NCBI GenBank assembly: GCA_015075725.1 | Contig: JABTTV010000001.1 | Coordinates: 4,269,223-4,333,222 of the forward strand | From: Anaerolineales bacterium | GTDB lineage: Bacteria; Chloroflexota; Anaerolineae; Anaerolineales; Villigracilaceae | Direction of reading: 5' to 3' | Length of the DNA stretch: 64,000 nucleotides | Shown: piece by piece, positions 1-8,505 of the stretch | How positions within the stretch are numbered: position 1 is the stretch's first letter | Layout: every line of letters begins with the position of its first letter | Made by a program: the position numbers and the translations under genes | Notes under the pieces: model-generated | What the model was told of the DNA's origin: nothing | Seen by the model: only the letters and a program-made list of their open reading frames with translations | Databases searched by the model: none

Positions 1-777
1 ATGGTTCTGTTCGGGGGCGAAGACGCAGGTGGCAAAATCGGTGAAGGCGCAGGGCGGGTTGTAGGCCTTATTGAAGTCGAGGAACATCTTTCCGTCCGGC
101 TCGACATCCGCAACAAGATAGCGGCCCGTCGGGTAGGTTTCGTCGTCGCTGGTCGGGTCCCGGAAGCGGAGGAAGAACGTGCCGTCGTCCTCCTTGTTGA
201 TGTCCAATTTATATTGCTTTCCCTCGAACTCGAAGGAGACAAATCCTTCCACAGGGAATTCGGCTTTTTCGCCGGTCAGGTCCGGGAAGTATGCCATCTT
301 GGGTTTGTCATACGCGTTGAAAACCACCGGGATGCGAAAGGCTTCGTCGATGTCGTACCAGGTTCGGGCGGGGAACGAGGCGCGCTTTTTCGTCTGGTTA
401 TCCCACATGCGGATGCCCATCCGGTTTCCGCGCTGGATGACGACCATTTGAATCCCCTCGAGTTTGATGAAGCTCGGGTTTTCGGTAATGTCCGGTTGGA
501 GGACGGCAAAATCGGTCAGTTTGTCGTCGACAATGATCCTCTGCCCGGAATTGGTTCGCAGCGAGACCGATCTGCCGTTGTATTCGAAATAACCGATCTT
601 GTCGGGCACCCGCCGGGGAAGTTCGATCTCGTTCCCGGGGTCGGAACCGAAATGATTCCTGCCGAGTTTCAACCAGTAGAGGCCGGCGAGGGCAAGCCAG
701 TTGTTTTCCCTGCGGATGTTTTCATTGCGTTCTTTTCGCCACCGGGCAATCATCTGGCGGTATGTCTTGTCGGGCAT
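1..777 (-). CDS. DUF1684 domain-containing protein (3' end outside window)
   Basis: The reverse strand is open from an ATG at 777 to the window edge, 259 codons without a stop. The translation begins MPDKTYRQMIARWRKERNEN and ends near the DUF1684 signature AYNPPCAFTDFATCVFAPEQN, which I recognise from that family. The biochemical role of DUF1684 is not established. No signal peptide or membrane segment is visible, so it is probably cytosolic. There is no Shine-Dalgarno sequence before the ATG, but TATAAT lies 8 nt upstream, suggesting a leaderless transcript. The last few residues lie beyond the window. A plus-strand open frame over the same region is only the antisense shadow. Confidence 0.85.
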   Translation of the reverse strand, partial: MPDKTYRQMIARWRKERNENIRRENNWLALAGLYWLKLGRNHFGSDPGNEIELPRRVPDKIGYFEYNGRSVSLRTNSGQRIIVDDKLTDFAVLQPDITENPSFIKLEGIQMVVIQRGNRMGIRMWDNQTKKRASFPARTWYDIDEAFRIPVVFNAYDKPKMAYFPDLTGEKAEFPVEGFVSFEFEGKQYKLDINKEDDGTFFLRFRDPTSDDETYPTGRYLVADVEPDGKMFLDFNKAYNPPCAFTDFATCVFAPEQNH

Positions 778-785
778 ATTGAAAA

Positions 786-791
786 ATTATA
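786..791 (-). promoter_or_regulatory. -10 box of a probable leaderless promoter for the DUF1684 gene
   Basis: TATAAT on the reverse strand ends 8 nt before the ATG at 777. Transcription would therefore start at or within one or two bases of the start codon. No clear -35 was identified, so this is a motif-based inference. Confidence 0.45.
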
Positions 792-806
792 TCAAAGGAG
801 GGCTGC

Positions 807-839
807 ATGAGCAGAGGGCTTTCGTTTTTGATAAAATGA
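807..839 (+). other. 10-codon upstream ORF with strong SD, ahead of dcd
   Basis: AAAGGAGG at about 795-802 is a near-perfect Shine-Dalgarno sequence, 4 nt before an ATG that encodes MSRGLSFLIK and then a TGA at 837. The reading frame stops 52 nt before dcd. It may be a leader peptide, a remnant gene start, or a translational enhancer for dcd. No attenuator hairpin is evident, so function is unknown. Confidence 0.3.
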
Positions 840-891
840 TTCATGCAGTTTCACTGCGGCAAAAGACAAAATTCACTTTAAGGAGCAGGGC

Positions 892-1446
892 ATGGGTTTG
901 AAACCCGATCATTGGATTCGAAAAATGGCGCTGGAGCAAGGCATGATCGATCCGTTCGTGGACAGGCAGGTGCGCAACGGCGTGATCTCCTACGGCGTCT
1001 CGTCGTACGGATACGACATCCGCGTGGCGAATGAGTTCAAAATCTTCACGAACGTTTTTTCGGCAACGGTGGACCCCAAACATTTCAACACGGATTCAAT
1101 GGTGGATTTCAGCGGGGATGTATGCATCGTGCCGCCCAATTCGTTCGCGCTGGCACGCACGGTGGAATATTTCCGCATCCCGCGCAAGGTGCTGACGATC
1201 TGTCTGGGAAAATCCACCTATGCGCGCTGCGGGATCATCGTCAACGTCACACCGTTCGAGCCGGAATGGGAAGGGTACGTCACGCTCGAAATTTCGAACA
1301 CCACACCCCTGCCCGCCAAGATATACGCCAACGAAGGGCTGGCCCAGGTGCTCTTCTTCGAAGCGGACGAGGAATGCGAGATCTCCTACGCCGACAAGAA
1401 AGGCAAGTATCAAAAACAACAGTCCATCGTCCTGCCGAAGTTGTGA
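892..1446 (+). CDS. dcd: dCTP deaminase
   Basis: 184 aa, cytosolic. It deaminates dCTP to dUTP and ammonia, feeding dTMP synthesis through dUTP hydrolysis. The family signatures are present: YGVSSYGYDIRVAN near residues 34-47, LGKSTYARCG with Arg112, and PFEPEWEGYVTLEIS containing the catalytic-type Glu127 within WEG. Length matches ordinary trimeric Dcd. The ATG at 892 follows AAGGAG by 6 nt, so the start is secure. A bifunctional Dcd-Dut activity cannot be separated from a monofunctional one by eye. It is followed 36 bp downstream by an HD-GYP gene on the same strand with no terminator between them. Confidence 0.95.
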   Translation: MGLKPDHWIRKMALEQGMIDPFVDRQVRNGVISYGVSSYGYDIRVANEFKIFTNVFSATVDPKHFNTDSMVDFSGDVCIVPPNSFALARTVEYFRIPRKVLTICLGKSTYARCGIIVNVTPFEPEWEGYVTLEISNTTPLPAKIYANEGLAQVLFFEADEECEISYADKKGKYQKQQSIVLPKL

Positions 1447-1482
1447 AGCCCGGAAGCCGTTCCATCAACCAGGAGCAATGCC

Positions 1483-2787
1483 ATGTCCAATATTCGTCCG
1501 GAAGATAACATCATCAATGAAATCGAGGTCCTTCAAAGGAAGATGATCCAGTCGATTGGAAGGCTGGCGGGTTCCGGCAACCCGCAAGTCACCTCCATCA
1601 ACCTCGAATTAAAGGATTTCGTGCGCGAACTCGACCAGGTCCGCGAGGATTTGAAAAAACGATTCGAGAAGGACCGCGACGAAATGGAAGCGCGATTCAA
1701 GAAACAGCAGGAACGATTGGAAGCGCTCGCCGGGATCGGGGCGGTCATCAATTCCTCGCTCGATCACAAACGCGTGATGGACAAGGTGATGGATGCATTG
1801 ATCGGTCTGATGAAGGCCGAACGCGGCTTTTTGATGTTGAAGGACGATCAGGGAGACTTTCAGGTACAGATCGCGCGCGACGTAAAGCACAACGTTGTCT
1901 CCAAGGACGATTTTGAGATCAGCAAAAGCATCGTCCGCCAGGTGCTCGAGAACGGGGAGGCAGTCCTGACGACCAGCGCCAAGGACGATCCGCGCTTCGG
2001 GCAGCAAGCCAGCGTGGCGGCGTTCAGCCTGCTCTCCATCCTTTGCGCGCCATTGAAGGTCAAGGATAAATTGATCGGCGTGATCTATGTGGATAACCGC
2101 GCCCAGAAGGGGATCTTCACCCGCGATGAATTGGAATTGATCTCCACCTTTGCAAACCAGGCGGCGGTGGCGATCGAGAACGCGCGGCTTTACGAGGAAC
2201 TGCAAACGGCGTATCAGGCGACTCTCGAAGGCTGGGTGCGCGCGCTCGACATGCGCGACAAGGAAACGGAAGGTCACACCAAGCGGGTCACATTGCTCAC
2301 CGGCGAACTCGCGCGCAGGATGGGGCTGGATGAAACCAGCCTCGTTCACATCGAACGCGGCGCGCTATTGCACGACATCGGAAAGATGGCGATCCCCGAC
2401 GGGATTCTCTTGAAGCCTGCGGCTCTGACCCCGGAGGAGCGGATCCTGATCGAGAAGCACCCGGTCTACGCCTTTGAAATGCTCAGCCCGATCAAGTTCC
2501 TGCACCCGGCATTGGACATCCCCTATTGTCATCACGAAAAATGGGACGGGAGCGGGTATCCGCGCAAGTTGAGCGGAGAGACCATCCCGCTGGCGGCGAG
2601 GATCTTCGCCGTTGTCGATGTGTGGGATGCGCTCGTCTCGGACCGTCCGTACCGCAAGGGACTCGAACCCGGCGATGTAAAACAAAAACTCCGTGATGAT
2701 GCGGGAAAACATTTCGATCCACAAGTTGTTGATGCGTTTTTGGGAATGGACGACCAGACCTTGAAGGCGACGGCGAAGATAAACTAA
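1483..2787 (+). CDS. GAF-HD-GYP protein (probable c-di-GMP phosphodiesterase)
   Basis: 434 aa, soluble. Residues about 45-82 are highly charged and predicted coiled coil. A GAF domain spans about 83-235 (ALAGIGAVINSSLD to FANQAAVAIENARL). An HD-GYP domain spans about 248-425. Metal-site HD is at 297-298 in LLHDIGKMAIPD, and the HHEKWDGSGYP signature is at 350-360, so the site looks intact. HD-GYP proteins hydrolyse c-di-GMP to pGpG/GMP. The GAF ligand is unknown. The ATG at 1483 follows CAGGAGCAATGCC. It shares the GAF-linker-HD-GYP organisation, including a DKETEGHT motif, with the larger protein at 18423-20852, which suggests paralogy. Confidence 0.9.
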   Translation: MSNIRPEDNIINEIEVLQRKMIQSIGRLAGSGNPQVTSINLELKDFVRELDQVREDLKKRFEKDRDEMEARFKKQQERLEALAGIGAVINSSLDHKRVMDKVMDALIGLMKAERGFLMLKDDQGDFQVQIARDVKHNVVSKDDFEISKSIVRQVLENGEAVLTTSAKDDPRFGQQASVAAFSLLSILCAPLKVKDKLIGVIYVDNRAQKGIFTRDELELISTFANQAAVAIENARLYEELQTAYQATLEGWVRALDMRDKETEGHTKRVTLLTGELARRMGLDETSLVHIERGALLHDIGKMAIPDGILLKPAALTPEERILIEKHPVYAFEMLSPIKFLHPALDIPYCHHEKWDGSGYPRKLSGETIPLAARIFAVVDVWDALVSDRPYRKGLEPGDVKQKLRDDAGKHFDPQVVDAFLGMDDQTLKATAKIN

Positions 2788-2819
2788 ATCCCTCCAATCG
2801 CGGACAAACCTCTCCCCCG

Positions 2820-2837
2820 CCTCCCCTGAAGGGGAGG
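2820..2837. repeat. Short perfect inverted repeat after the HD-GYP gene
   Basis: CCTCCCCT-GA-AGGGGAGG, 8-bp arms with a 2-nt loop. No T-run follows, so it is a weak terminator candidate at best. It resembles the CTCTCCCC...GGGGAGAG cores of the dispersed repeats near 26.9 and 31.9-32.2 kb. Confidence 0.4.
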
Positions 2838-3046
2838 AGCCAAAGAGCGTATTCCAAAATATTTATTAATTTCAGAAATGCAACACAAAACGACCGCCAA
2901 ATAAGCCAACTCGATTTAACCAATCGAAGAGTTTCGAATTGACGCAGCCCAACATCCCTGATGTAATTCAATAATCCCATTAACGGGCGACGCGATGGGT
3001 CGCCGCTGCAATATACCAACCACACCCTGCAATGAAAGGATACGCC

Positions 3047-4474
3047 ATGGCAAAAATCCCTTCCCTTCTTCTCGGTCCAATCGTGGGCGGACTCAGTCAT
3101 ACCGGCGCGAACATTTGGGCGCGTGCGAATTCACCGGCATCGATGCAGGTCTGGCTGGCAACCCGGAGCGACTTGAAAGACGCCAAGTCCACGGGCAGGG
3201 CAGACCTTACGGCGAGGGATGGATTCTCAGGCGTCGTCAGGGTGGCCCGGCTCAAGCCGGAAACGGTTTATTACTACGCCGTCAGCCTGGGCAGGATCCG
3301 CCCGAAGCGCGAAGACTTTCACCGCTTCACCACCCTCCCCAAGCCGCGCACAAGGCGTTCCTTTTCGTTCGTCTTCGGCTCGTGCTATCTCCCGCCGGAC
3401 GAGCACGGCGGCGGCACCCTCGACGAATTAATGAAGCAGGTCGAAAGCGAAAACCTGCAATTCGGTTTGTTCCTCGGCGATCAGATCTATGCCGATGATG
3501 CAAAAGGCAACGGGTTGGGCCGCATCGCGGTCACGCTCGACGATTACCGCCGCGTCTACGAATACACCTGGTCGCGCCCGGCCATGAAGTCGCTCCTGCC
3601 GAACCTGCCGCTGTTCATGACCCTCGACGATCATGAAGTTGACGACGACTGGCATTGGCGCGACTCCGCCAGGCAATGGGCGGACATCCCCCGGCATAAC
3701 AAATTCCTGCGCTGGTTGAAAGGCGTCCCGCCGCAACAGCGTCACCTGTACCCGGGCCGCATCCGCGCCGCGCTCAAAGCCTACCAGGAACACCAGGGCA
3801 TGCACTCGCCGGACCCTTTGATTCCCCTGCAAGCGGATGAGGAGGGGAAATACAATTTCCATGCGGAAATGGAAGGCTCGCTCGCCTATTCGTTCACCTG
3901 CGGCGGCGCGGCTTTCTTCGTGACCGATACGCGAACGATGCGCGTGAAAGGTCGGGAGCGGTCCCTGCTGAGCGAAGGTCAATGGAGGGCATTGCAGGAG
4001 TGGCTGTTGAAGGTCAACCAGCAATATCCTGTAAAATTCCTGGTCTCGTCGGGCTCGATCCTCTATCCCTTCTGGCTCGATATCACCCAGGACCGCTGGT
4101 CTGGCTTCCCGGCCGAGCGTGAACGCCTGCTAGAATTCCTGGCGGTCAACGAGATCGAAGGAGTCCGCATCCTGACAGGGGATCTGCATGCGGCTCATGC
4201 CGTCTCCGCGGAACTCAACTGTCCAAGCGGACGCCGCATTCCCATCTGGGAGTTCTGCGCCACCCCGTTCGAGCAATCGTCGTTTTTCATCAGCAATTCG
4301 TATCATCCGATCTTCTCGAAATGGATCGGGAGGCAAAAGAAACTCTTCCGCCAGGCGGGACAAAATTTTGGCATCGTCCGTGTGGATTTCGACTCATCGC
4401 CGCCGCGGGTCACGTATTCGCTGCGGTTCAACAAGGATGGGTGGCGATCCCGCGATCCCGTAGTAACCTATTGA
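3047..4474 (+). CDS. PhoD-like metallophosphoesterase (alkaline phosphatase D family)
   Basis: 475 aa. The first ~90 residues form the Ig-like lead domain of PhoD proteins (ANIWARANSPASMQVW). The metallophosphatase core follows, with FVFGSCY, LFLGDQIYADD, FMTLDDHEVDDDW and ILTGDLHAAHA motifs supplying the metal-binding Asp, Asn and His residues. Related enzymes hydrolyse phosphomonoesters and diesters. No signal peptide or Tat motif is seen, unlike classical secreted PhoD, so this copy may be cytosolic. I chose the ATG at 3047 because GAAAGGA lies 6 nt upstream. The ATG at 3032 is in frame but has no ribosome-binding site. Substrate is unknown. Confidence 0.85.
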   Translation: MAKIPSLLLGPIVGGLSHTGANIWARANSPASMQVWLATRSDLKDAKSTGRADLTARDGFSGVVRVARLKPETVYYYAVSLGRIRPKREDFHRFTTLPKPRTRRSFSFVFGSCYLPPDEHGGGTLDELMKQVESENLQFGLFLGDQIYADDAKGNGLGRIAVTLDDYRRVYEYTWSRPAMKSLLPNLPLFMTLDDHEVDDDWHWRDSARQWADIPRHNKFLRWLKGVPPQQRHLYPGRIRAALKAYQEHQGMHSPDPLIPLQADEEGKYNFHAEMEGSLAYSFTCGGAAFFVTDTRTMRVKGRERSLLSEGQWRALQEWLLKVNQQYPVKFLVSSGSILYPFWLDITQDRWSGFPAERERLLEFLAVNEIEGVRILTGDLHAAHAVSAELNCPSGRRIPIWEFCATPFEQSSFFISNSYHPIFSKWIGRQKKLFRQAGQNFGIVRVDFDSSPPRVTYSLRFNKDGWRSRDPVVTY

Positions 4475-4564
4475 GATGTCATGCGTTTGCAAGCAATTTG
4501 CCTTGAGGTGCGATTGCAAAGAGAGTCGTTTTGACTTATCATTGCCATGTGCAAGGAGGCTGTG

Positions 4565-5434
4565 ATGTCCCGTAAACCTTTGATTCTGCCAACCCTGGTT
4601 TTCCTGATAATGCTCGCAGCGCTGATTCCATTCCAGGTCCACGCGGGAGGCGTGTGCGGCGGTGCGTATACCGTCGAAAGCGGAGATACCGTCGAGAAAC
4701 TGGCGGCGATGTGCGGAACGACGGCATCGGCCATTTTTGCGGCGAATCCCGGGTTGAAGGAACCGCTTGCCGCTGGGCAGGTGATCACAATTCCCGGTCT
4801 GAACTATGGGGTGACAGTAACGCTGACCCCAATCGTCACGCCGACACCGGTCACGGTTACTCCGACGCCCGTAACAGTGGTGAACAATTACTACTACACT
4901 TACAACTACTACACATCCAATATCTCTTCTCCCGACGCCGTCGTGAACGGCTCGTATATCGTCCAACCGGGCGATACTTTTGCAGGAATCGCCTACAGCT
5001 TCGGCGTTTCGATCAACGACCTGTGGGCGGCGAATCCATACATCATCGACATCAACATACTTTACGTCGGGCAGGTTCTGAATATCCCCTTCTGGTACGT
5101 TCCCTACCCGGGCTCAGTCCCGGTTGCCGTAACGGATGAGCCGAAACCGATTTCCTATCCGGGAGACATCCCAAAGAACGCGCCTGACGGCACCGTGCGC
5201 CTCGTGAACAAATCGGGCGGTGAGGTGTACATCTCCCTGCGCACCTCCCGGGCTGATGGGACGAATGCCATCAACGAATATCCAGTCGATGGAACAGTGG
5301 TGGCAGGCATCCCGGCAGGCTGGATCGATTACGTTGCCTGGGTGGGGGGAATAAAATTCACCGGCGGTTTCAAGTTGAACGAGGATGCCATTCACACGAT
5401 CACATTCAACAGAAGCAAAGTGGTCGTGGATTAA
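4565..5434 (+). CDS. Secreted LysM-domain protein
   Basis: 289 aa. An N-terminal signal peptide (about 1-27, hydrophobic LILPTLVFLIMLAALIPF, cleavage after VHA) is followed by two LysM modules at about 35-78 (YTVESGDTVEKLA...ITIPG) and 131-175 (YIVQPGDTFAGIA...LNIPF). They are separated by a Thr/Pro/Val and then Tyr-rich linker. LysM modules bind N-acetylglucosamine polymers. The last ~85 residues form a separate, unrecognised beta-rich region. The start was set at 4565 because AAGGAGG sits 5 nt before it. An upstream in-frame ATG at 4547 overlaps that ribosome-binding site. No catalytic domain is visible, so it is probably a cell-envelope or extracellular binding protein. Confidence 0.85.
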   Translation: MSRKPLILPTLVFLIMLAALIPFQVHAGGVCGGAYTVESGDTVEKLAAMCGTTASAIFAANPGLKEPLAAGQVITIPGLNYGVTVTLTPIVTPTPVTVTPTPVTVVNNYYYTYNYYTSNISSPDAVVNGSYIVQPGDTFAGIAYSFGVSINDLWAANPYIIDINILYVGQVLNIPFWYVPYPGSVPVAVTDEPKPISYPGDIPKNAPDGTVRLVNKSGGEVYISLRTSRADGTNAINEYPVDGTVVAGIPAGWIDYVAWVGGIKFTGGFKLNEDAIHTITFNRSKVVVD

Positions 5435-5500
5435 TTCGTAGCAAACCAGCATGTGACCCGCCCGGTGTTCTGATACACTTGACGGGTCATTTTGATTTAA

Positions 5501-5571
5501 ACCGCAGATGAACACAGATAAATAGGACGGGTTGATCCAATAAATTAAATTCATCTGTGTCTATCTGTGGT
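5501..5571. repeat. Dispersed CAGATGAACACAGATAA repeat, inverted pair
   Basis: Two 22-bp arms, 5501-5522 (ACCGCAGATGAACACAGATAAA) and 5550-5571 in opposite orientation, match at 18 of 22 positions with a 27-bp loop. The same family occurs at 35664-35745 and 36145-36179, where it brackets a GxxExxY gene. Here it stands alone between the LysM and C45 genes. Confidence 0.7.
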
Positions 5572-5593
5572 GAATCTTCTAAAAGGAGAACGT

Positions 5594-6646
5594 ATGTCCA
5601 ACCACCCCATTCCCATCATCGAAGCGCGCGGAACGTACCGCGAAGTGGGCAGGCAGATCGGCGGGCAATGTAAATCCCACATCGCAAAGATGATGAGTCA
5701 ACTGCGTGAGAGTTTGCCCCCGGGCAAAACCTGGGACATGCTCGTGAACGAAAGCCGCATCTATCAAACCCACGGCCGCGCCGTTTACCCGCAATACATG
5801 GACGAACTTGAAGGCATCGCCGAAGCCGCAGGTGTTCCGTTCGACGAACTTTTCATATCGATGCTGGAAGAACTCTGGGAAACCCCGCCCTATGGCAAAG
5901 GCTGCACCGACATGGCAGCCCGCGGACGCGCCACTCTCGACGGCACCACCCTCATTGCGCACACCAACGACCTCTCCGCCAAGACCGAAGAAGACCTGGT
6001 CATTCTCAAAGTGCAGGCAGGCGATGAGCCGGAGTTCATCGGCGTTTCGGCGGGCGGAGTTGGAATCAGCGCGGGCTACAACGCAGCGAAGATCAGCCTC
6101 ACCGGCAACCAACTCAACAGCAACGACGTCCGCCACGGCGTGCCGCGACTTCTAATCGTGCGCGCCATTCTCGGGGCGAAGACTCTGAGCGAAGCGATGG
6201 ATGCCTGTCTGCTCAAGGAACGCGCGTCGAGTTATAACAACGTACTTGCCGATGGCACGGGCGAAGTTTATTCGATGGAAGGCAGCGCCACCGACCTCGA
6301 AGCAATCTACATCGAAAAGGATTATCTGGCGCACGCAAATCATTACACCCATCCTGCCATGCGCCGCTTCGAACTGGACCGGAGCACGATCGCCAACTCG
6401 ATCATCCGCCACAACCGAGCCGAGTACCTGCTCAAAGAGAATTACGGCAAATTGACGCCCGAACTGTTCAAGCAACTGCTCGCCGACCACGGCGGGTATC
6501 CCACTTCGATTTGCAAACACGGATTCAACAGCGTGACCGTCTTTAGCATCATCGTCCAGGTGGAAACGCTCACCGCCTGGATCGGGCGCGGGCATCCGTG
6601 CGAGACGGTTTATACGGAATACAAGTTGGAACCGTATCAAAAGTAA
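5594..6646 (+). CDS. C45-family acyltransferase/peptidase-like protein (Ntn hydrolase)
   Basis: 350 aa. The sequence matches the isopenicillin-N acyltransferase-like C45 family: an N-terminal GTYREVGRQIGGQ region, then YGKGCTDMAA followed by GTTLIAHTNDL near residues 100-130. In this family a Gly-Cys bond is autoprocessed and the Cys becomes the N-terminal nucleophile. The Cys of KGCTD is the candidate. Members act on amide bonds of acyl-amino compounds. The substrate here is unknown and beta-lactam chemistry should not be assumed. The start at 5594 follows AAAAGGAGAA. No signal peptide is seen. The next gene, DUF2817, is in the same direction and may be co-transcribed. Confidence 0.8.
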   Translation: MSNHPIPIIEARGTYREVGRQIGGQCKSHIAKMMSQLRESLPPGKTWDMLVNESRIYQTHGRAVYPQYMDELEGIAEAAGVPFDELFISMLEELWETPPYGKGCTDMAARGRATLDGTTLIAHTNDLSAKTEEDLVILKVQAGDEPEFIGVSAGGVGISAGYNAAKISLTGNQLNSNDVRHGVPRLLIVRAILGAKTLSEAMDACLLKERASSYNNVLADGTGEVYSMEGSATDLEAIYIEKDYLAHANHYTHPAMRRFELDRSTIANSIIRHNRAEYLLKENYGKLTPELFKQLLADHGGYPTSICKHGFNSVTVFSIIVQVETLTAWIGRGHPCETVYTEYKLEPYQK

Positions 6647-6661
6647 TGACAATGGACCACG

Positions 6662-6713
6662 GACGATGGACGATGGAAGTTCGTCTGTCGTCAATGGTCT
6701 ATCGTCCATCGTC
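6662..6713. repeat. Inverted repeat between C45 and DUF2817 genes
   Basis: GACGATGGACGATGG (6662-6676) pairs with CTATCGTCCATCGTC (6699-6713), one G-T position apart from perfect. It ends 9 bp before the next start codon, has no T-run, and is built of GACGATG units. It is more likely a dispersed intergenic repeat than a terminator. Confidence 0.4.
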
Positions 6714-6722
6714 AGGAAAATC

Positions 6723-7862
6723 ATGACCACCAACATCTCCCTCTTCCCCACCACATATGAATCCTCCCGCGAGCGATTCCGCGGATATTTGTCCGCCATT
6801 CAAAAAATGTGGAACAAGGCGGCTTTGCAACAACATGCCATGACCTACGACAACAGCCTGACCATCGACTGGATCTACTCCCCCGCAGCAGAAAAGAACG
6901 AGAAGGTCCTCGTCTTCACCACGGGCGAACACGGCGTGGAATGTTATGTCGGTTCGGCAATGATGCACAAATTCGTGGAAGAGTACCTGCCAAAGCTCGA
7001 CCCGCGCACGACGGGCATTCTGCTTGTGCATGCCATCAACCCGTGGGGCATGAAAAATCATCGCCGCGGCAACCGCGACAACATCGACCTGAACCGTACC
7101 TTCATGCTCGACCCGCTCTTCGATTCGACATTCAATCCTGCCTACGACAGGATTCACGGATTTCTAAACCCGGCGGGGAAACTCACGAATACGTTCTTCA
7201 ACAATCTCGCATATTTGTTCAGTTTGATCTGGCACGTATCCAGCATGGGGATGAAGAATTTCCGCAATGCGTTACTGCTCGGACAGTACCGGCATTCCAA
7301 TGGATTGTATTACGGCGGCAGGGACATGCCCGAAGAGACGCGCACGATCATGGAATTGTACAAAATAGCATTACATGACTACGCGCAAGTCTTGCACCTC
7401 GACATGCACACCGGCTACGGTCCGCGGTACCAGATGAGTTTGGTCAATTCAGCATTGGATAATAACCCATCGAATTACTTTGAAGACCGCTTCGACTATC
7501 CGCTCGTGGTCGCCGCCACTGCAGACGAGTTTTACGCCATTCGCGGCGACATGATCGATTACATCTACGCCTTGAAGCAGCGCGACTATCCCACCAAGCG
7601 ACTGTACGCCACATCGTTTGAATTCGGCACTCTCGGCGACACGCTCTACGGCTTATTCCAAAGTCCGCGGGTGATGATCCACGAGAACCGCGCCTACTGG
7701 CATGGAACGAGTAATGAACAAGTCCACGCCGATGCCAAACGTGGATTTGAAGAACTGTTCAACCCCTCCGCAGCCGATTGGAAGGAGAAAGCCGTCAAAG
7801 ATGCAGAGCAGGCGTTCGAGGGGATTTTGAAGGCGGAAGGATACATCCAACCATCAGCGTGA
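6723..7862 (+). CDS. DUF2817 (M14-like) hydrolase
   Basis: 379 aa. The zinc-carboxypeptidase-like fold is indicated by TTGEHGVECYVG near residue 65, with His and Glu spaced as M14 zinc ligands, INPWGMKNHRRGNRDNIDLNRTF in the middle, and LHLDMHTGYGP near 225 with the third ligand His. These match DUF2817, a family related to succinylglutamate desuccinylase/carboxypeptidases. Substrate unknown. No signal peptide. The start at 6723 is the ATG just before TTNISLFPTTYESSRERF; the upstream in-frame ATG at 6666 lies inside the inverted repeat and was rejected. Confidence 0.8.
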   Translation: MTTNISLFPTTYESSRERFRGYLSAIQKMWNKAALQQHAMTYDNSLTIDWIYSPAAEKNEKVLVFTTGEHGVECYVGSAMMHKFVEEYLPKLDPRTTGILLVHAINPWGMKNHRRGNRDNIDLNRTFMLDPLFDSTFNPAYDRIHGFLNPAGKLTNTFFNNLAYLFSLIWHVSSMGMKNFRNALLLGQYRHSNGLYYGGRDMPEETRTIMELYKIALHDYAQVLHLDMHTGYGPRYQMSLVNSALDNNPSNYFEDRFDYPLVVAATADEFYAIRGDMIDYIYALKQRDYPTKRLYATSFEFGTLGDTLYGLFQSPRVMIHENRAYWHGTSNEQVHADAKRGFEELFNPSAADWKEKAVKDAEQAFEGILKAEGYIQPSA

Positions 7863-8051
7863 TTTTCGAAGGGAGTGTCTAACATCCGACACATCAGAAT
7901 ATCGCTGCGAGAAGGGCGGCAGCCCGACGTCTGTCCTGAGCCTGCCGAGGGGAAGCAATCTTCCCCTGGAATCCGGGATTGCTTCGCCCCATCGGACTCG
8001 CCATGACATTTCCAATATTTGATATTGGACCCTCCCTTTTCGAAAATGTAA
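7863..8051. other. Intergenic stretch with repeat-like sequence, no gene seen
   Basis: No credible ORF. About 7930-8000 contains a CCTGAGCCTGCCGAGG segment like the GAGCCTGTCGAA units near 26.77 and 32.04 kb, and a GAAGCAATCTTCCCC/GGGATTGCTTC inverted arrangement. It is probably degenerate dispersed repeat. Confidence 0.4.
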
Positions 8052-8080
8052 TTGACACATCCGAACTTCCGCTGTAAACT
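8052..8080 (+). promoter_or_regulatory. Sigma70-type promoter of the manganese riboswitch operon
   Basis: TTGACA at 8052-8057, a 17-nt spacer and TAAACT at 8075-8080. The predicted start near 8087 would place the riboswitch at the very 5' end of the RNA, which supports the assignment. Confidence 0.8.
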
Positions 8081-8087
8081 TTAATTA

Positions 8088-8187
8088 CTCCGATGGGGAG
8101 TAGCCCCCGAACTGGTTTCGGGCCCGGCAGTCGTCAATACGGAAAGAGATTTCCCGGCTGAACGGACTAAAGCGCAAGACCATCGCC
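8088..8187 (+). ncRNA. Manganese (yybP-ykoY) riboswitch
   Basis: The invariant GGGGAGTAGC is at 8095-8104, followed by a P2-type hairpin (CCCGAA 8106-8111 with TTCGGG 8117-8122), the conserved GTCGTCAATACGG at 8130-8142, and a 3' part CCGGCTGAACGGACTAAAGCGCAAGACC. These are the hallmarks of the yybP-ykoY aptamer, which senses Mn2+ and in known cases turns on metal exporters. The downstream ORFs are a small membrane protein and a Ca2+/Mn2+-type P-ATPase, in agreement. A terminator stem begins directly at the aptamer 3' end, so control is probably by transcription termination. Confidence 0.92.
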
Positions 8188-8212
8188 TGATAGGCGGTGG
8201 TCTTTTTCTTTT
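8176..8212 (+). terminator. Intrinsic terminator of the Mn riboswitch expression platform
   Basis: AAGACCATCGCC (8176-8187), loop TGATA, GGCGGTGGTCTT (8193-8204), then TTTTTCTTTT. The stem is 12 bp with one G-U. Its 5' arm uses the last bases of the aptamer, so ligand binding could compete with it. Confidence 0.85.
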
Positions 8213-8262
8213 CCACCGCCCCCATATCTGATTTGTTCAACCAAACAGAAAGGAGTACCCCA

Positions 8263-8484
8263 ATGCCTGCCAATGCAAACTCCGCCCTGCGGAAATATTG
8301 GAAACCCGCCCTTGCCACCAGCGCAGGCGGCACGTCCATCGTCATCTGGTTCGAAGAGATCATTCTCTTCGGGCTGGATATCCTTGCCGTGTTCGCCATT
8401 TTCCTGCTGGCAGCTCCGATCTATCTTTTCAACCATTTCGTTTTCAAAGCGGCTACCCCAACGCTTAAAGACAAAACAAAATAA
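8263..8484 (+). CDS. Small membrane protein of the Mn riboswitch operon
   Basis: 73 aa, not recognised. It has a polar N-terminus (MPANANSALRKYWKPALATS), a hydrophobic segment of roughly 30-35 residues (IILFGLDILAVFAIFLLAAPIYLF) and a basic tail. It could be one long or two short membrane helices. AAAGGAG lies 8 nt before the ATG. The gene is the first behind the Mn2+ riboswitch and ends 21 bp before the P-type ATPase, so the two are almost certainly co-transcribed. By position it may be an accessory or regulatory subunit of the pump. That is inference; no family was identified. Confidence 0.75.
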   Translation: MPANANSALRKYWKPALATSAGGTSIVIWFEEIILFGLDILAVFAIFLLAAPIYLFNHFVFKAATPTLKDKTK

Positions 8485-8505
8485 CAAGGAGCTCCACAAT
8501 CATTT

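Noticed and set aside
1..810. 269-codon plus-strand open frame at the window start
   Set aside because: It is antisense to a frame with clear DUF1684 sequence, including its conserved C-terminal NPPCAF block; the plus-strand translation has no recognisable features.
4547..4564. Earlier start for the LysM protein
   Set aside because: It would place the strong AAGGAGG inside the coding region and spoil the signal peptide N-terminus.
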